Below, piece after piece: positions 12,073-25,278 of a DNA stretch of 64,000 nt; position 1 is the stretch's first letter; every line of letters begins with the position of its first letter. Below the pieces are notes generated by a model that was not told where the DNA came from, did not search any database, and worked only from the letters and a program-made list of their open reading frames with translations. Source of the stretch: Hofstenia miamia. Taxonomy: Eukaryota; Xenacoelomorpha; Acoela; Hofsteniidae. The position numbers and the translations under genes are program-made. The stretch is from positions 269,636 to 333,635 of the forward strand of contig CABFPE010000134.1 of the NCBI GenBank assembly GCA_900660155.1, read 5' to 3'.

Positions 12073-12362
12073 TGCTCTTGCATTGAAGTTTTGCTCCCGG
12101 CATGGCATCAACGACTTTTGGATGGACTATTCATGAAAAACAGGTTTGTTGTTGTTCTCAATGCTTCCTCTATCTGAACATTAGTAGGCGTGGCAAGCAC
12201 TTGAATTTTTTTAAAAAATCGGGTATTTAGAAAAAACAGATAGTGCTTTTTTTGGGCTATATTGAAAATCATTTTCACAACAATAAATTAAGTTGTCATG
12301 GAAAGCATGCATATCTTTGTTCGCACATCAAACGTCAAGGATGGCATGTAGAAGTTATCAAA
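12073..12362 (+). repeat. Direct duplication, copy 2 (290 bp)
   Basis: Second copy of 11762-12051, beginning exactly at the right edge of the gap. Probably unmerged contig overlap. Confidence 0.95.
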
Positions 12363-14864
12363 ATTTATGAAATATTTGGTCTAGGATACGGATAGAGTAT
12401 TGGTTCCCAAACTCCATGCAGTGGACCTATCGTTATTCTAATTCACCATTAATTTGAATTATATTATTAGAGATTATTATAAAATATATATTTTCGTGAA
12501 TTTTGCCATTTGGATCATGCCTTAAGTGCAAGTACTTATACAGACCTTTACGACCGAATAATTAGGAGATTAACATGTGTCATTACATGGATTGGTATTA
12601 TTTACAACATAATCACCCAAGATTGTTCATTGGTATCTTAGCATAATTAGATTCGAAGGAGTTTCTGTTGCTCACTCTGAGGATAAGAATGTTAGTTGTT
12701 TCAGAGTTTTTGATTGAACATGTGATATTAGCTAGACAAGAGTTTTTGGGTAGCTTAGTTGTCATCACTACTCGCTAGTAGTCATGATTTACGAAATGAA
12801 AAAAGATTCAAATCTTTCAATAGACCATCACTCTTTGTCAGACATCGTAAGACTTGAGATAATGGCGAATAGGAGTTAACACATTAACACGTACATCTAC
12901 TGTATTTTTCTGATAACCAATCAGGACAAGACAATACTGTCCATATTGTCAACAATATAATATAAACTCAATTGATTTTTTTAGTAATTTGTGACGTTGG
13001 AGCTTGCATTATTTTTTAAATGAAAGTGTCTAAACTTGATTAATAACTTTAAGACATAGACTTAGTCATATTTATCACGAATTTTATTTAATTATGAAAT
13101 AAAACTTAATTAGCAATATACTAAAAATCTTTGATAATTCTTTCAGTACATATATCAGAAACACTATATACCACTTCTGAACCCTAGCATAGAGAAATAA
13201 ATTTATAGTTACAGTTAAATCTAATTATCAATAAACGATACATTTCAAATTAGCTTGGACAGCCTTGAGCTTGGTGTATACCAAGGCCTACTGTAAACAC
13301 GGATGATGATTTTCAGAAGAATTTGCAAAAATGAGGTCAATAAAACAATTCACCCAGTGGCCAGCATTTGATGTAAATAGCTGCATTATGAAATCAACTT
13401 AAATTTATTATTTAAGTATTTTGGTTTATCTGATATTGACTAAAGGTTTTATTTATATTGAAGCCATTCATACTAAACAATAAATTTTCTAGATTTAAAA
13501 ATAAAAATTGGGCGTTCTATCAAGCTACAAATTACAGAGCTTCATTTGCAGGAATATATATATCGAAGCTTTTTGCTTTGAGATGTAGTATGTGTAAGAA
13601 TCAATTACACTTCATTACTTGTTAAACTCTTTCATTTTTTGAAATGACCCTTTATTTTCATTCGAAGCAAATGCAATGGTAATTAGTCTTCAAAAATGGG
13701 AAATATTATGGTTATGTGATGAATACCTGAAGGAAATTTTGAAGGAAATCTGTTTTACCAGTGTTTAGCGCTTCATTATTGTTTTTTGAACTGGAAATCG
13801 CCAGACAGTGATTAAAGTAGACCGCTTTAACTGTATCCTATGCATTTCAGTATTTTCAGTAATATAACTTAAAAAATCTAAACTTGTATATCTTCATTTA
13901 GATTGCTGTAGATTTATGTTTTAAATATATTCTCAAGTATTGCGTTGAAAAAAGAAAATATTTACATTTTCAAATTTTAATTGGTGAGTACAAAAAGTTA
14001 CATCTCAAATTCATTATACAACTTATACGATGGCAGGAAGAAATCTGCAAAACGGAAGCAACTTCCATTTGCATTGAAACGGTAACAAAAACTATTAATA
14101 ATGATTGACAATCAATTGAAGGTCATAAAGTAAAATAAAAATTCCGCTTACATCCATAAATTCGAAATTTATCAAGAAGTATTGACGAAGGCACACCCGT
14201 AGATGTTAAATAATTATGATATGGCTCCATAAAATGCTGCATAAATGAAATAATTAAGGATCACGGAAGAAACGCAATTACTATATTTAGTCAAAAGAGA
14301 GAGAAAGCATCAATAATGCATTTTGTTTTTGATAAAAATGGAAACAACCTAACGTCTTAGTTCCACACAAATCAGGCGCAAGGCAACAACCCATGTCATT
14401 ACTGCATTTGATTATGAGTGCAAAAACTACTCCCAAATGTACTACAATATAATTACATATTTATTAATAGAATTTCTGAATCATATCCCTGCAAATTCAA
14501 GCTTTGTTATTAAACAGCAATAGTGTAAGAGACAGATTTTTGCTCTAGACTTAAAAATTTTATGGTTTTTATTAGCTTTAGTTGATAAGTTCTGGAAAAT
14601 CAGTAAAATTTAGAAATTGTACTTTAAAAATATGCAAATAGTGAAAATAATGTTCTTGTGTGCTGTACGCTCATCTTTTCTAACATAAACCCGTTATCTT
14701 AATTAAAATGTAAGTAAGCCATATTGTATCTATATTTTAGTACACCTGTACTATACTGAAATCGTGTAAACCAAAAATAGGTAAATTAGACAAGAAAATT
14801 GCAAGTTAATTCGAATCTTGCAGTGTTTCATTCTTATATGTTATATTTCTTTTTACACCTATGT
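12363..14864. other. AT-rich channel-gene intron
   Basis: Nothing recognised apart from a short inverted repeat around 13267-13290 (CTTGGT and ACCAAG). Confidence 0.5.
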
Positions 14865-14870
14865 AATAAT

Positions 14871-14903
<33 letters not shown>

Positions 14904-14926
14904 CATAATAAAATAATAATAATAAT
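14865..14926. repeat. (AAT)n microsatellite
   Basis: About twenty AAT units with a few interruptions. It is the complement of the (TTA)n that carries LINE tails at 32-41 kb. The purine-rich 15000-15490 beside it may be a badly decayed LINE fragment, but no clear protein could be read there. Confidence 0.9.
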
Positions 14927-15874
14927 GAGCTCTATTAATAAAATAATATTCTCAAATTAGAATAGTGAAAACCGGGGTAGAGTCCTACGACCCCTAACTT
15001 TATAAAATAGAATTTGGGATAGAATCCAAAACCCTCAGTACAAGTCAAAACGGGATAATTATATAAGGACTACAGGCAGACTTCACAATCGAGAAGTAGA
15101 ATAGGATACATATAGACCAATTGACAATCGAAAAAGTTGACGGTGAGCAAAACAACATAGCATTAGAGTGTTATAGAAGAAATATGCAAGTGAGAGGAGC
15201 TATAGGAAGACAATGTTGGAAAAGTTAATGAAGGCATCAAGGGGATTAGAGTTTACAGAGCAAAGGCTTGTATGAAGTAGAAAAATTGCAGTGTAAAGAG
15301 AAAAAAAATTGGATCAGGCTAAGCAAAAGAAAGATGAAGTGATGGAAATACATATGAAGAGAAGTGGTAGAATCAGTAGATCTGGAAACAGAAAAACCAA
15401 TCTAGGAAAAATTCAATGAAAAATTAGATTAACAAACTAGATTATTAGTTCCAAGAAAAAATCAGGAGAAGTAAGTTAGAAATAGAGACAGCAAATGTTA
15501 TCACGCAAATCTCAGAGACAACATTTAAAATTTTACACGTTGTTTTCATTTAGAAGATTACTCAAATAAATAATTATGTGGTAATATTTTTATTGCGTCG
15601 TGAACTTTGGATAAAAATAAGAAACGATGCTTATCTTATGGTATATTACATTTACTAGATTTTTTATTCGAAGAAGAGACACACGAATTTGGTTGTTATA
15701 TAATTCAACTAGATAAATATGTACCACTTTAAGATTTTCCTCAGAATTTGAGCACAAATAACATTAATTGAAACGCATGTATGTACACAATGGCAAACAA
15801 TAAACGTTTCATTAAAATGTGTATACTATGGCAGATGTAAAAAATTTCGTCAACTCAAAAACATCTATTGTTAA

Positions 15875-16454
15875 CCCTATTTTACCTGGACTATTTTGCA
15901 ACAGTTATTCCTGGGGGGGGGCGATTGCCCCCCCTAAGATCTCAAGATCAGTACATCTGATCAGCACCATATTTGGTGTGGAGATACTTTGACATGTAAG
16001 GCATATACTTTCAAAACCATTTTGCAATACGATAATTAATATGCAAATTATGCGCATATTAATTAGGTTATGTATAAAATTTTCTAAATTTCTCATTATT
16101 GATAAAATGTTAGAAATATTATCAAAGAAAGCCTATAATGCAAATAAAACAGAAAACATTCAATAATAATTTTGCATTGAAAATTTTGCATTGTTTTCAA
16201 TTTATAGCTTTTAAATATAGAAAATTATTATTTTAGAAACTCAAGAAATGTCAGTTGTTCATGGATCTCTTTTTAAAATCGCTATAATTTTGTAACCATT
16301 GACCCTATCTCCATAATTTCTCAGTAAGAGTTGCAGAACAATTTTAAAAAAAATTTATGGAATGATAGCATATTTAAAAAACGGTCTCTGAATTACATTT
16401 AAAAATATGTAAGGGGGTCAAATCACTTTCCCCCTGCCCCCAGGTAAGATAGGG
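15875..16454. mobile_element. piggyBac-like 580 bp MITE with G/C tracts
   Basis: Inverted ends CCCTATTTTACCTGG and, from the right, CCCTATCTTACCTGG. TTAA lies at the left (15871-15874) and a one-base variant CTAA at the right (16455-16458). Ends starting CCC next to TTAA are typical of piggyBac. Just inside the ends are a run of nine G with a C6 run soon after (15912-15936) and a C-rich stretch (CCCCCTGCCCCC) at about 16430. No transposase is encoded. Confidence 0.72.
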
Positions 16455-16458
16455 CTAA

Positions 16459-19400
16459 CAATTAGTATAAAAAACGATTTTGAAGCACAATAAACTTTTA
16501 GCTGTTTATTCAAAAAATAGAAGAATTCAACAGAGAATTATTATTTACCTAATTTACACAAAGTATTAGAGCATGACGTAATTTTTTGTAAAGAATTCAG
16601 TATCTTACCTGAATATTCTAGATCCACTTTACTGAACCATGAATCGAATTTGAATCCAACATAGATTCAGATTCGGAATAGATTTAGAATATTCGAAGGG
16701 CCCTATTTTGTAATTAATATTATTTTAAGTTAATACTAAGATTTCAATAGAATGGGGTTAAATTTTAAAATATTATGAAAACGTCTAGCCATAGATAACT
16801 AAATATTTAGTTATCTGTGGTCTAACATCTAAATTTTGTCTGCTACAAGCAAAGAGTGTTTCTGAAACTCGCAGTTACCTTGTGTTGATGTAAGTTGATG
16901 CAAGTTGGCAGAGAATTTTAGTAATTGAATATATAATAACTGATCTGTTCTCCAAATGAAAAAAAGGACGATTGCAATCCTGGTGATAATTAGTTAGGTG
17001 GCGGTAGGAAGAGCTTATGAAACGTGACATATGATACATTGGTCGTAAGGCATAGTACTCATCAGGGAGTTGTAATAAGGGTGGTTACTTCAAAAAAATA
17101 ACAATATTTTTTAACTTTCTGTTATTCAGGCCACTTGAGTATGCCTAGCGTCTTGTTGCAAGCATATATTTAAAGATTAATAAACAAAAATACAAACATA
17201 TTATCTATATTTAATAACTTTTAAGGGATATATTGCTTGGATATGCAGGAAAGTATTATTTTCGTTAAAATATTACATAAATTGTTGAAGTAAATGAAAT
17301 TAACAACATTTTAAATTAAATTCATGTAAAAACCTGTCAACTTTTTTTAGTGAAACTCCAATAGTTTAGAAGAGCATGTAAAGATACATTTAGAAATTAA
17401 AATAAGCATAAATTTCATTTACATATAGAATTAATTTTTAAGAAATGTTTGGATAAAAGAGTGGCAGAATATAAATGCTTTTACTGTCGTTCCCTTTTCT
17501 TAAGGTTTGATTAATTGCAAACATATGCAACAATTCGCAGCTAAGTTTTGTTATGCCCAGTTTGAAGTATAAAATCTGGAGATTGAACATATTGATAAAT
17601 CATTGTCAGTAATGCCAATAATCACCATTATCTCATTTTAACATTACAATACTATCAATGGTAACATTTTATAAGTATTCCATAAAAGTCTAATCAAAAC
17701 ATTAAAGTATAAGCAGTTTCATTTATAAAAAATGAGACATACCTCATTTACATTGTGCAATCTAATTTTTGAAGTTTGATTATTTTGTGAGATGAAAGTG
17801 TTTAAAAACTTTTTTCAAATAAACCAACAAAAATTAAAAAAAAATTTTTAATCAATCATTGGTAACATTTGTGAAAATACATATTCAATAGTATTCGGTA
17901 GCCAAATGCAATCCTTTACAAGAGGGACTCACATCTGCTCCAGGATGTGTGGAACTCCCTAGGCGGAGGCGTACAGCCTTGCATGACACGTTTATTGTAT
18001 TAAGGTTGACAATTAAATTTGAATTTCAACATAATTAAATTAGGACTGTTGACGGATTAAAGCTGATATGCGCATATGCACATATTAATCAATACATTAT
18101 GCAAATAATGCAATCAAATTCAGAGTGTAGTTCTTATGGGCCTCTATTAGGCAAAAGATAATACCGGTAGCGTAAAATTAAAATAATTTGGATAATGAGC
18201 CGAGTCGAGCTTGGGTCTAAGCTGTATGGGCTGGGCCGTTCTTGGGCCTAAGTAATCGCCCCAATTCAAACTGTATTAGCCTGCCAGCTTAAATTTTATA
18301 GCTAACATCCATTATATATTGAAAAAGCGAAAATGTTTGTATTTATATGTATAGGGAAGAATTCTTTCTCTCTTTAGAAATGGTACTTCAATATCGTCTA
18401 AGTTCACATTCTTCCAACATGTCTTCTCATAAAAAAATGTATACATAACAGTAGGGTAATACTTTTATATGGTCACGTAATATTTTTTCTTGTATTTGAT
18501 GATACAATATTCGGCTGTACAGGAAATTGCTAGGTTACAAATGTGAGAGATGTCTTTTGAAAGACAAGTAGCAAACAAGTGCACTTGTTGTTCCTTTGAG
18601 AGGACACTCATGATAGCAATTATCTTTTGCGCAAATTTCCGCTTTTATATGTGTTTAGCTTTTTGTTCAAACTGTTTTCTTACTGATCTAATCCCATTTT
18701 CGATTTATCTAAGAAACTGTAGCCATGTTAAATCTACCAGAATAATTTTATTTAAATTCTTAGCACTGTCTTAAATATATACTTGAAATAAGAATGCTCT
18801 TATTTACTGTGTCATAAATACACGTAGCATGTTTCAAACTTATTTTTCAATTTAGGTGCGAAATCTAAAGTTAATCTGTAATTTGTAACTAAATTTATAC
18901 TATTTATGAAATAGAATTTTAATACAATTGCTTAAATTTTGGAAATAATTTCTGCTAAACATCTTCAGTATTATCACTTTTAAAAACAAGTATCAGCATT
19001 TAAGTATTTGGAAATGTTGGGAAACTATCAAGCAAATTATGAATGTGATTCGGAAATATTTTCTTATGAAAAGAATAAATATTTTATGCTATCTATTATA
19101 TCACTGTAAAGGAACAAAAATCCTACTGATGAAGGTATAGCTTCAATGGGATTTGAAATATAGTTGGACTAATTCCTGTCTCAATCAGAGAAATATTTCA
19201 GTGGTACCTAAGGCCATTGTGAGATTGGGACCCAAATGCGTCTGATTTTAATGTTGAAAAGTACTGCAAACTAAATTGAATATGACCAGATAATATAAGC
19301 AATGATTTTTTTATAGTAACTTAAATGCTATTATCTCTGCATAATTGACAATGATTTTCTTTGATTTCTTCCTTCAGTAAGTTATTAATTATTGATAAAG

Positions 19401-21192
19401 TACTTTCCGTTGTTGCCAATCTTAGGTGATTTAAAAATTCATTTTCTATTGTTGAAAGGATGTTACATGTGTCAATGAAGTCAGAGTTGGTTTGCATCGA
19501 TTAATGTTAGACTGGGACAGTATAAACAGTGAAAACTAAAGCAGTTTACATAGGAGTAATGAAATTAAAAGTTAGCAGTGTGGAATTTGAGAAATCACTA
19601 AATAACTTGGCATCCATATAATTATTCTAACAAAAAAATTGTATATGCATCATTTTAAGAATATTTTCAGTATAAATTAGAGTTACAAAATATGACCTGG
19701 TGAACTTTGCAACTCGGTTAAGAGCTAACTCGGTGACCCAGTGAGACCCGACAAAGCTGCAAAATAAATGACCTGGTAATCCGATTTGATCTGTTTTCAT
19801 CGGATGTTGCTAGCAAAGTTTTGCAAACAGCATAGACAATACACTAGCTTGGCTCACATCTTCGTCTCACTATTTTAACAGTTACATGCTACACTATGCA
19901 ATGGCTTTAAGGAGGACGGTACTGTATTTTGTATAATTTTTTTACTTTTTTTGAGAATTTGAATAAAATAACTATTTAAAAATGGCTACAAATGAAATGT
20001 TAACAAACCTATAAATGTCCTTTAAGTGACTAAAACCATAATTGTTGGCACTTAAATACAAAATATTTGTAGATAAAAGGTGCTATTATTTAAAACAAAA
20101 ATTCTTAATCTCTTAGTGTTGTTCAAAAAATTAGGTTATAGAAAATATCTTAGACCTTGAAAATAGAAATTTTCCTAGCTTTTATATTACAATTACAAAC
20201 GCCCTGTCCTCTTTATAACTCAGGTCCTAGTATCTCCCATAATTTTCGATGTGAAATAAAAAACCATCGTGATAATATTCTATGAAGCAAAAATGGTGGC
20301 AAAAAATTCTGAATTTAACTTCAGATAAATTTCTCATGATTGAATATATCAGTCTTTGAAAATTCTTCTGTTTGAAAAGGTATTAAATTTATTAATGTAT
20401 GCCCATTATAATTCCCGCGAAAAACTTTACTAGGCTTTAGACTAATTTCAAGGTTTAATACTAACTCAGTTTTACCCAATTAGAGAAACAACCGAAAATC
20501 AACTTAAAAAACTTTTAAAAGTGTAATCAATTAAATATTTAATTCCAACAACGAATTCCAGATAAAAAAATTGTTAGTGTTGCCTTAATTCTGTTTTAGA
20601 TTTTTTTAGAAAACTATTACACATATATGTGAGAAAATATTTGGCAAAAATGTATTTTTTTCTGGGAAGCTCATAAATACCTGAAAACAGAATATACTAT
20701 TCGAAAATAAACTTAGGTGCACATTTCATCTCTAGAAAAGTTTTTATCTAATAACAGATTTTTGACTACGTCTACATACTAATAAAGTTAGGCATTATAA
20801 TTAAAAATTATCTAAAACTTACTACCGAACATTTAAAAGCTCCTTGTTTTTCAAATTTAATTTCAAATAGATAATCTTAATGCATAGAAGAGAAAAAATT
20901 GCAAGGTATTGTTAATTTCAATTGAATCATTACTATTGAGTTTTGCTGGGTAGATGAATAACAGAGCAGTAATAGAAAAAAATGTTATACATGAGTGTAC
21001 AGAGGTACACTTCTAACCGAACATATCTTCTTTTATATTTACTTGCTGAAATTTAGAACTGGATATGAATTTGAATTAATAAATGTATGTAAATGGAAGT
21101 TAAACTATGTCATTTAGATGCAGTTGCTATATGTATCATTAACATAAATTTGTAGAAAATGAAATTCACAATATTACTTCAATGCCACTTAC
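16459..21192. other. AT-rich channel-gene intron
   Basis: Mostly featureless. GC-richer patches at 17925-17990 and 18195-18265 (with repeated GGGCC/TTGGGC words) and diverged repeats at 19690-19780 suggest old transposon pieces that I could not classify. Confidence 0.45.
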
Positions 21193-21434
21193 TTGGAACT
21201 GTAGTCCACAATTCCGGTAGGGTACACCTTGAAGTACGCGTTTTCTGTTGTAACACTGTGTTTAAGTGACTTTTGACTGGTTGACAAAAATAGGTCTGGC
21301 ATCCAAATATTGGTCGCCATGCTTGGAACTAAGTACAAATGGTCGCCTGTCATTAATGGAGCCATCATTGTTTCATCATACACTAATCTCTCGTCATACC
21401 AACTTTCAAAGAAACGCACTGTCATTAATATATT
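21193..21434 (-). CDS. Cys-loop ligand-gated ion channel, loop D to loop E exon (242 nt)
   Basis: Second recognised exon of the same subunit. It opens in frame after AG at 21436-21435 and ends with two bases before a GTAAGT donor, so splicing from 25000 is in phase. It encodes 80 residues. VRFFESWYDERL is the loop D strand (family pattern R-x-x-W-x-D-x-R-L). NIWMPDLFL is the W-x-P-D signature of all Cys-loop receptors. VYPTGIVDYSS is the strand before the Cys-loop. The corresponding vertebrate exon 4 is about 221 bp, so this one is about 20 bp longer. The preceding intron is 3565 bp and contains the 22202-22960 gap. Identity as a Cys-loop subunit is secure; the subfamily is not. Confidence 0.9.
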
Positions 21435-22201
21435 CTAAATTACGGAAAGATATATTGAAAGCACCATCAAAAAATTTCAATTAGATCAATTCGATTTTTC
21501 AAGCTTTAAACCTAGTTCCTAAAGCAGTTCAAAAATGGAAACATTGAGATTGTAGTAAACTTTAAGAACTTAGAAATGAACCGATAATTTGAATGCAAAA
21601 TTTTTTTCAACACAAACATTAAACTAAAAATGATATCATTAATATGACAAAGAACATACTTAAAATATTTAATATAAATACCATATTCAATCCGCAAAAT
21701 TAATGCAGTTTATTCCAGCACATTTTTGAGAATTGCATTTAGCTAAGTATAATTTATAATCTTTCTAAGTTCATTTCTGAAAATGAACTGAAAACTGTTG
21801 TGTATGGATTGTTTACAATACTTAAGCCAATGCAATCGGGGACTAGAGCTAAATAGCATGAAAAAATATATATATTATATATATAATATATATAATATAT
21901 ATAATATCCCAACTTCATAAAAACTTTAAAATATCTATTTCTTGTACTTAGTGCAAAAATTATAACCCTAATCCAAATCGCAACAATAACAGCAACCTCC
22001 TTAAATTTAGTGATTTCATGAAGTGTTTAAGTGAAATTGCACCTTCACAAGTTCCCTGAATGTTTTGGGATTTCACGAAATTACTAATTTCACAATATTA
22101 CTGCAGCATGTATAAGAATAAATATACATGAATATATGGAGTCCCTTATGCAAATATTGACAGTTCCCTGTACAATGTTAGGAGGATGTGCAGAATATAT
22201 A
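21435..22201. other. AT-rich intron with TA-rich run
   Basis: Channel-gene intron. A TA-rich, partly palindromic run lies at 21866-21907. No exon recognised. Confidence 0.5.
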
Positions 22202-22960
22202 NNNNNNNNNNNNNNNNNNNNNNNNNNNNNNNNNNNNNNNNNNNNNNNNNNNNNNNNNNNNNNNNNNNNNNNNNNNNNNNNNNNNNNNNNNNNNNNNNNN
22301 NNNNNNNNNNNNNNNNNNNNNNNNNNNNNNNNNNNNNNNNNNNNNNNNNNNNNNNNNNNNNNNNNNNNNNNNNNNNNNNNNNNNNNNNNNNNNNNNNNNN
22401 NNNNNNNNNNNNNNNNNNNNNNNNNNNNNNNNNNNNNNNNNNNNNNNNNNNNNNNNNNNNNNNNNNNNNNNNNNNNNNNNNNNNNNNNNNNNNNNNNNNN
22501 NNNNNNNNNNNNNNNNNNNNNNNNNNNNNNNNNNNNNNNNNNNNNNNNNNNNNNNNNNNNNNNNNNNNNNNNNNNNNNNNNNNNNNNNNNNNNNNNNNNN
22601 NNNNNNNNNNNNNNNNNNNNNNNNNNNNNNNNNNNNNNNNNNNNNNNNNNNNNNNNNNNNNNNNNNNNNNNNNNNNNNNNNNNNNNNNNNNNNNNNNNNN
22701 NNNNNNNNNNNNNNNNNNNNNNNNNNNNNNNNNNNNNNNNNNNNNNNNNNNNNNNNNNNNNNNNNNNNNNNNNNNNNNNNNNNNNNNNNNNNNNNNNNNN
22801 NNNNNNNNNNNNNNNNNNNNNNNNNNNNNNNNNNNNNNNNNNNNNNNNNNNNNNNNNNNNNNNNNNNNNNNNNNNNNNNNNNNNNNNNNNNNNNNNNNNN
22901 NNNNNNNNNNNNNNNNNNNNNNNNNNNNNNNNNNNNNNNNNNNNNNNNNNNNNNNNNNNN
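22202..22960. other. Assembly gap, 759 N
   Basis: Both edges are AT dinucleotide repeats, the likely cause of the gap. Every ORF crossing it is an artefact of reading N. Confidence 0.99.
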
Positions 22961-23189
22961 ATATATATATATATATATATATGAATTGCCTCAATAATAA
23001 GAAATTTCTCCATCTTAAAAAAAACTGCAATGTAACTGAATTTGATCAAAGTTTTCGTTATATTTCTACATGGTTTCCAATTGATTTCATTGTTCCGGTT
23101 GAAGGAATAACTCAATAAAACTTAAGTAGAAATGCTGAATTGAATTTTGCATTTAATAAGTACAAAACTGCGCATTAACTAAAACACAT

Positions 23190-23292
23190 GCAATATATAT
23201 AATTATATATGTATATATACATATACATGTATATATATGTGCTAGCTTATGAATAATTATAATTATTAGTACATATATATATATATATATAT
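23190..23292. repeat. Compound (TA)n/(TG) microsatellite
   Basis: Alternating TA runs with ATGTATATATACATATACATG-like mirror segments, ending in (TA)n at 23273-23292. Confidence 0.85.
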
Positions 23293-23935
23293 CAGTGCGT
23301 GTATCCTATTATTGAAAAAAACCAAAGCAGTTGTATTTTGCAAGTTCATTTTATTAATATTAAGGGGGGATTCTCCGCTTGGATGCCCTAGCTGTTGCTG
23401 TAGAGAGCCCCCCTTCTCCACCTTCGTAGCAGATAACGTTGTTATACTTAACTACATAAATTCTAGTCTGATAATTTTTTACAATTTTGAATTTATTATG
23501 CGATATATTTGTAAATGTTTTAAAAGTGCAATTGTATTTCCAATTAAATCAGTAAGTGCAATAAATGTGACACTGAAAACCTTGAAGTTTCTTTTACAGC
23601 AATAAATTTTGAAACACTGTTAATTTTTCTATTATTCAAATACATTAAAAATACGCATGTATGATCTAAGCAACCAAGTATATAGGTATATATAGCTCAC
23701 TAATCTAAACAAAAAGTAGTTATTGGATTTTGTTTAAAATTGAATACTCAAGTTTTGCAAAGAAAATTCCTACAAAAAATCAGATGAAAAAATATTTTTA
23801 TTGCTTTTAAAATATACGTCTAAATGTTATTTACAGAATTTTCTATATAACATCACATCTTCCTCCTCTGCAATAATGCACAGTTAAATAAATGCTAAAC
23901 CATTTGTTAAATTCAATCTAAGCAACGCTATAGTA

Positions 23936-24210
23936 CGACGACTTCTGACTTTGGATGATCCATTAACAGAACACAAAGTAGTTGAGGTGTGTTGTTGTTG
24001 ACATGGATTTTACTAGAACTACATTATCTGAACAATAGGTATGGTATGCGAGGAAATTAAATTTTTTATAAAAATCGAATTTTCTACTGAAATAAATTCC
24101 ATATTTTTATGTACCTTAAGCAATTTTAATGACAAATCTTCAATATGACAGAGAAGCACATTTACCCACAGATGTGTACAAATTCTAGGCTTCCCAAATT
24201 TCATAATAGC
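23936..24210 (-). repeat. Unclassified dispersed repeat D, copy 1
   Basis: Shares diverged sequence with 48797-49010 and 61195-61500, all in the same orientation. The best-kept word is ATTATCTGAACAATAGGTAT (24024-24043). On the minus strand it reads FGKPRICTHLWVNVLLC and HTIPIVQIM, matched at protein level by FENPGIYTHLRISVLAC in copy 2 and HTIPKVQII in copy 3. A coding origin is therefore likely, either a transposon protein or a degenerate gene family. Not recognised. Confidence 0.5.
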
Positions 24211-24651
24211 CTTGGCGGCAATTGTAGGAGAACTTGAGCAAAATATTCTGTAACTTTATACACAAAATAGATTTTTTTGGATTACATGGTTAAACAAAGC
24301 AAATATTTTGAACCATTTTTAACAAGCTTGGTTAAGTTATGTGCCTAAAAAATTGATTGAATTTAACCAGTTGAAATCAGTGTTTGTCAATAAGCACTTT
24401 TGTGTAGTGGTCCACTCAAATGGTTCTTCATATAATCAAAATGTGCAGAAACATCTCTGTTTATTAAATACAAAATTCGTTTTTATGAAGTGATTAAAAA
24501 TTGTTGAATATATTTCCGGTGTCTTAAATAAACAAAAGTGGCGCAAAATGTTCAAAACGTAGTAAGTAGCTAAATTTATGGCTAATTCAATTTAACTGTG
24601 GATTGCTAGTCGTGTGCTTAATAAATTTAGAAATATGCATGTGCATAGTCG

Positions 24652-24652
24652 A

Positions 24653-24705
<53 letters not shown>

Positions 24706-24709
24706 TATA
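24652..24709. repeat. (AT)n microsatellite
   Basis: Long AT dinucleotide run with minor interruptions, inside the channel-gene intron. Confidence 0.9.
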
Positions 24710-24999
24710 CCACATTATTATTGCTCACTGACAATACTCAATGACAAGAAATATTTGGAAAGCAAAGCATGTACATAATAGAGACAAAAAATGCAAGAAG
24801 CAAAAAAAATTTCTTGAACAACGAAAATAATTTTATAGTTTTACGTTCTATAACACGCGTTTAAAATTGACACACATTGCATTAACCTATTTTTAAATTG
24901 TAATTAATGGATGCAAAATTTTCAAAATTTAACCTTTAAGAGAATTAACAATGCTTTCGTGTTAACTAAATAATTAGAAATGTCAAAATGTCTGCTTAC

Positions 25000-25067
25000 C
25001 AAATCCAGTTCATTCATTGGTCCAATACTTTCAAATAGGAGTGAGACATTTACTTCGGTGGGAGCAC
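25000..25067 (-). CDS. Cys-loop ligand-gated ion channel, beta1 exon (68 nt)
   Basis: This is an internal exon of a pentameric ligand-gated ion channel subunit (GABA-A/glycine/glutamate-chloride type extracellular domain). An acceptor (TTTAG) precedes it and a GTAAGC donor follows. It starts with two bases completing a codon and ends on a codon border. It encodes APTEVNVSLLFESIGPMNEL and DL, matching the family pattern P-V-x-V-x-V-x-x-x-x-x-S-I-x-x-x-x-E-x-x-x-x of the first extracellular strand. Its length equals that of exon 3 of vertebrate GABA-A and glycine receptor genes, which is 68 bp, and the phases agree with the next exon. The ligand and ion selectivity cannot be told from this part. 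Confidence 0.82.
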
Positions 25068-25240
25068 CTAAACATTAATGATGCGGTATTTAATTACTAA
25101 AACAACTAGTCATCCTAATTTAAAAAAATGTGTCCCAAATAGTTATTTTCGGTGATTGCTTCTTTTTATATATTGAAGCTTAGAGTGAAACGAATTTCTT
25201 AGCATATCTGTAAAGTTCATAAAGGCTTAAGTTTTGGTAT

Positions 25241-25278
25241 ATTTGTTGAATTGCATTGTATTTGTTGAATTGCATTGT
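25241..25278. repeat. Tandem 19 bp duplication
   Basis: Two exact adjacent copies of ATTTGTTGAATTGCATTGT. Confidence 0.9.

Noticed and set aside
11932-12177. 81-codon plus-strand frame spanning the 21 N gap
   Set aside because: It joins two copies of one duplicated segment through the gap; neither copy alone supports a gene.
22090-23118. Several 270-340 codon frames across the first large gap
   Set aside because: They consist almost wholly of unknown bases; frames through N runs mean nothing.
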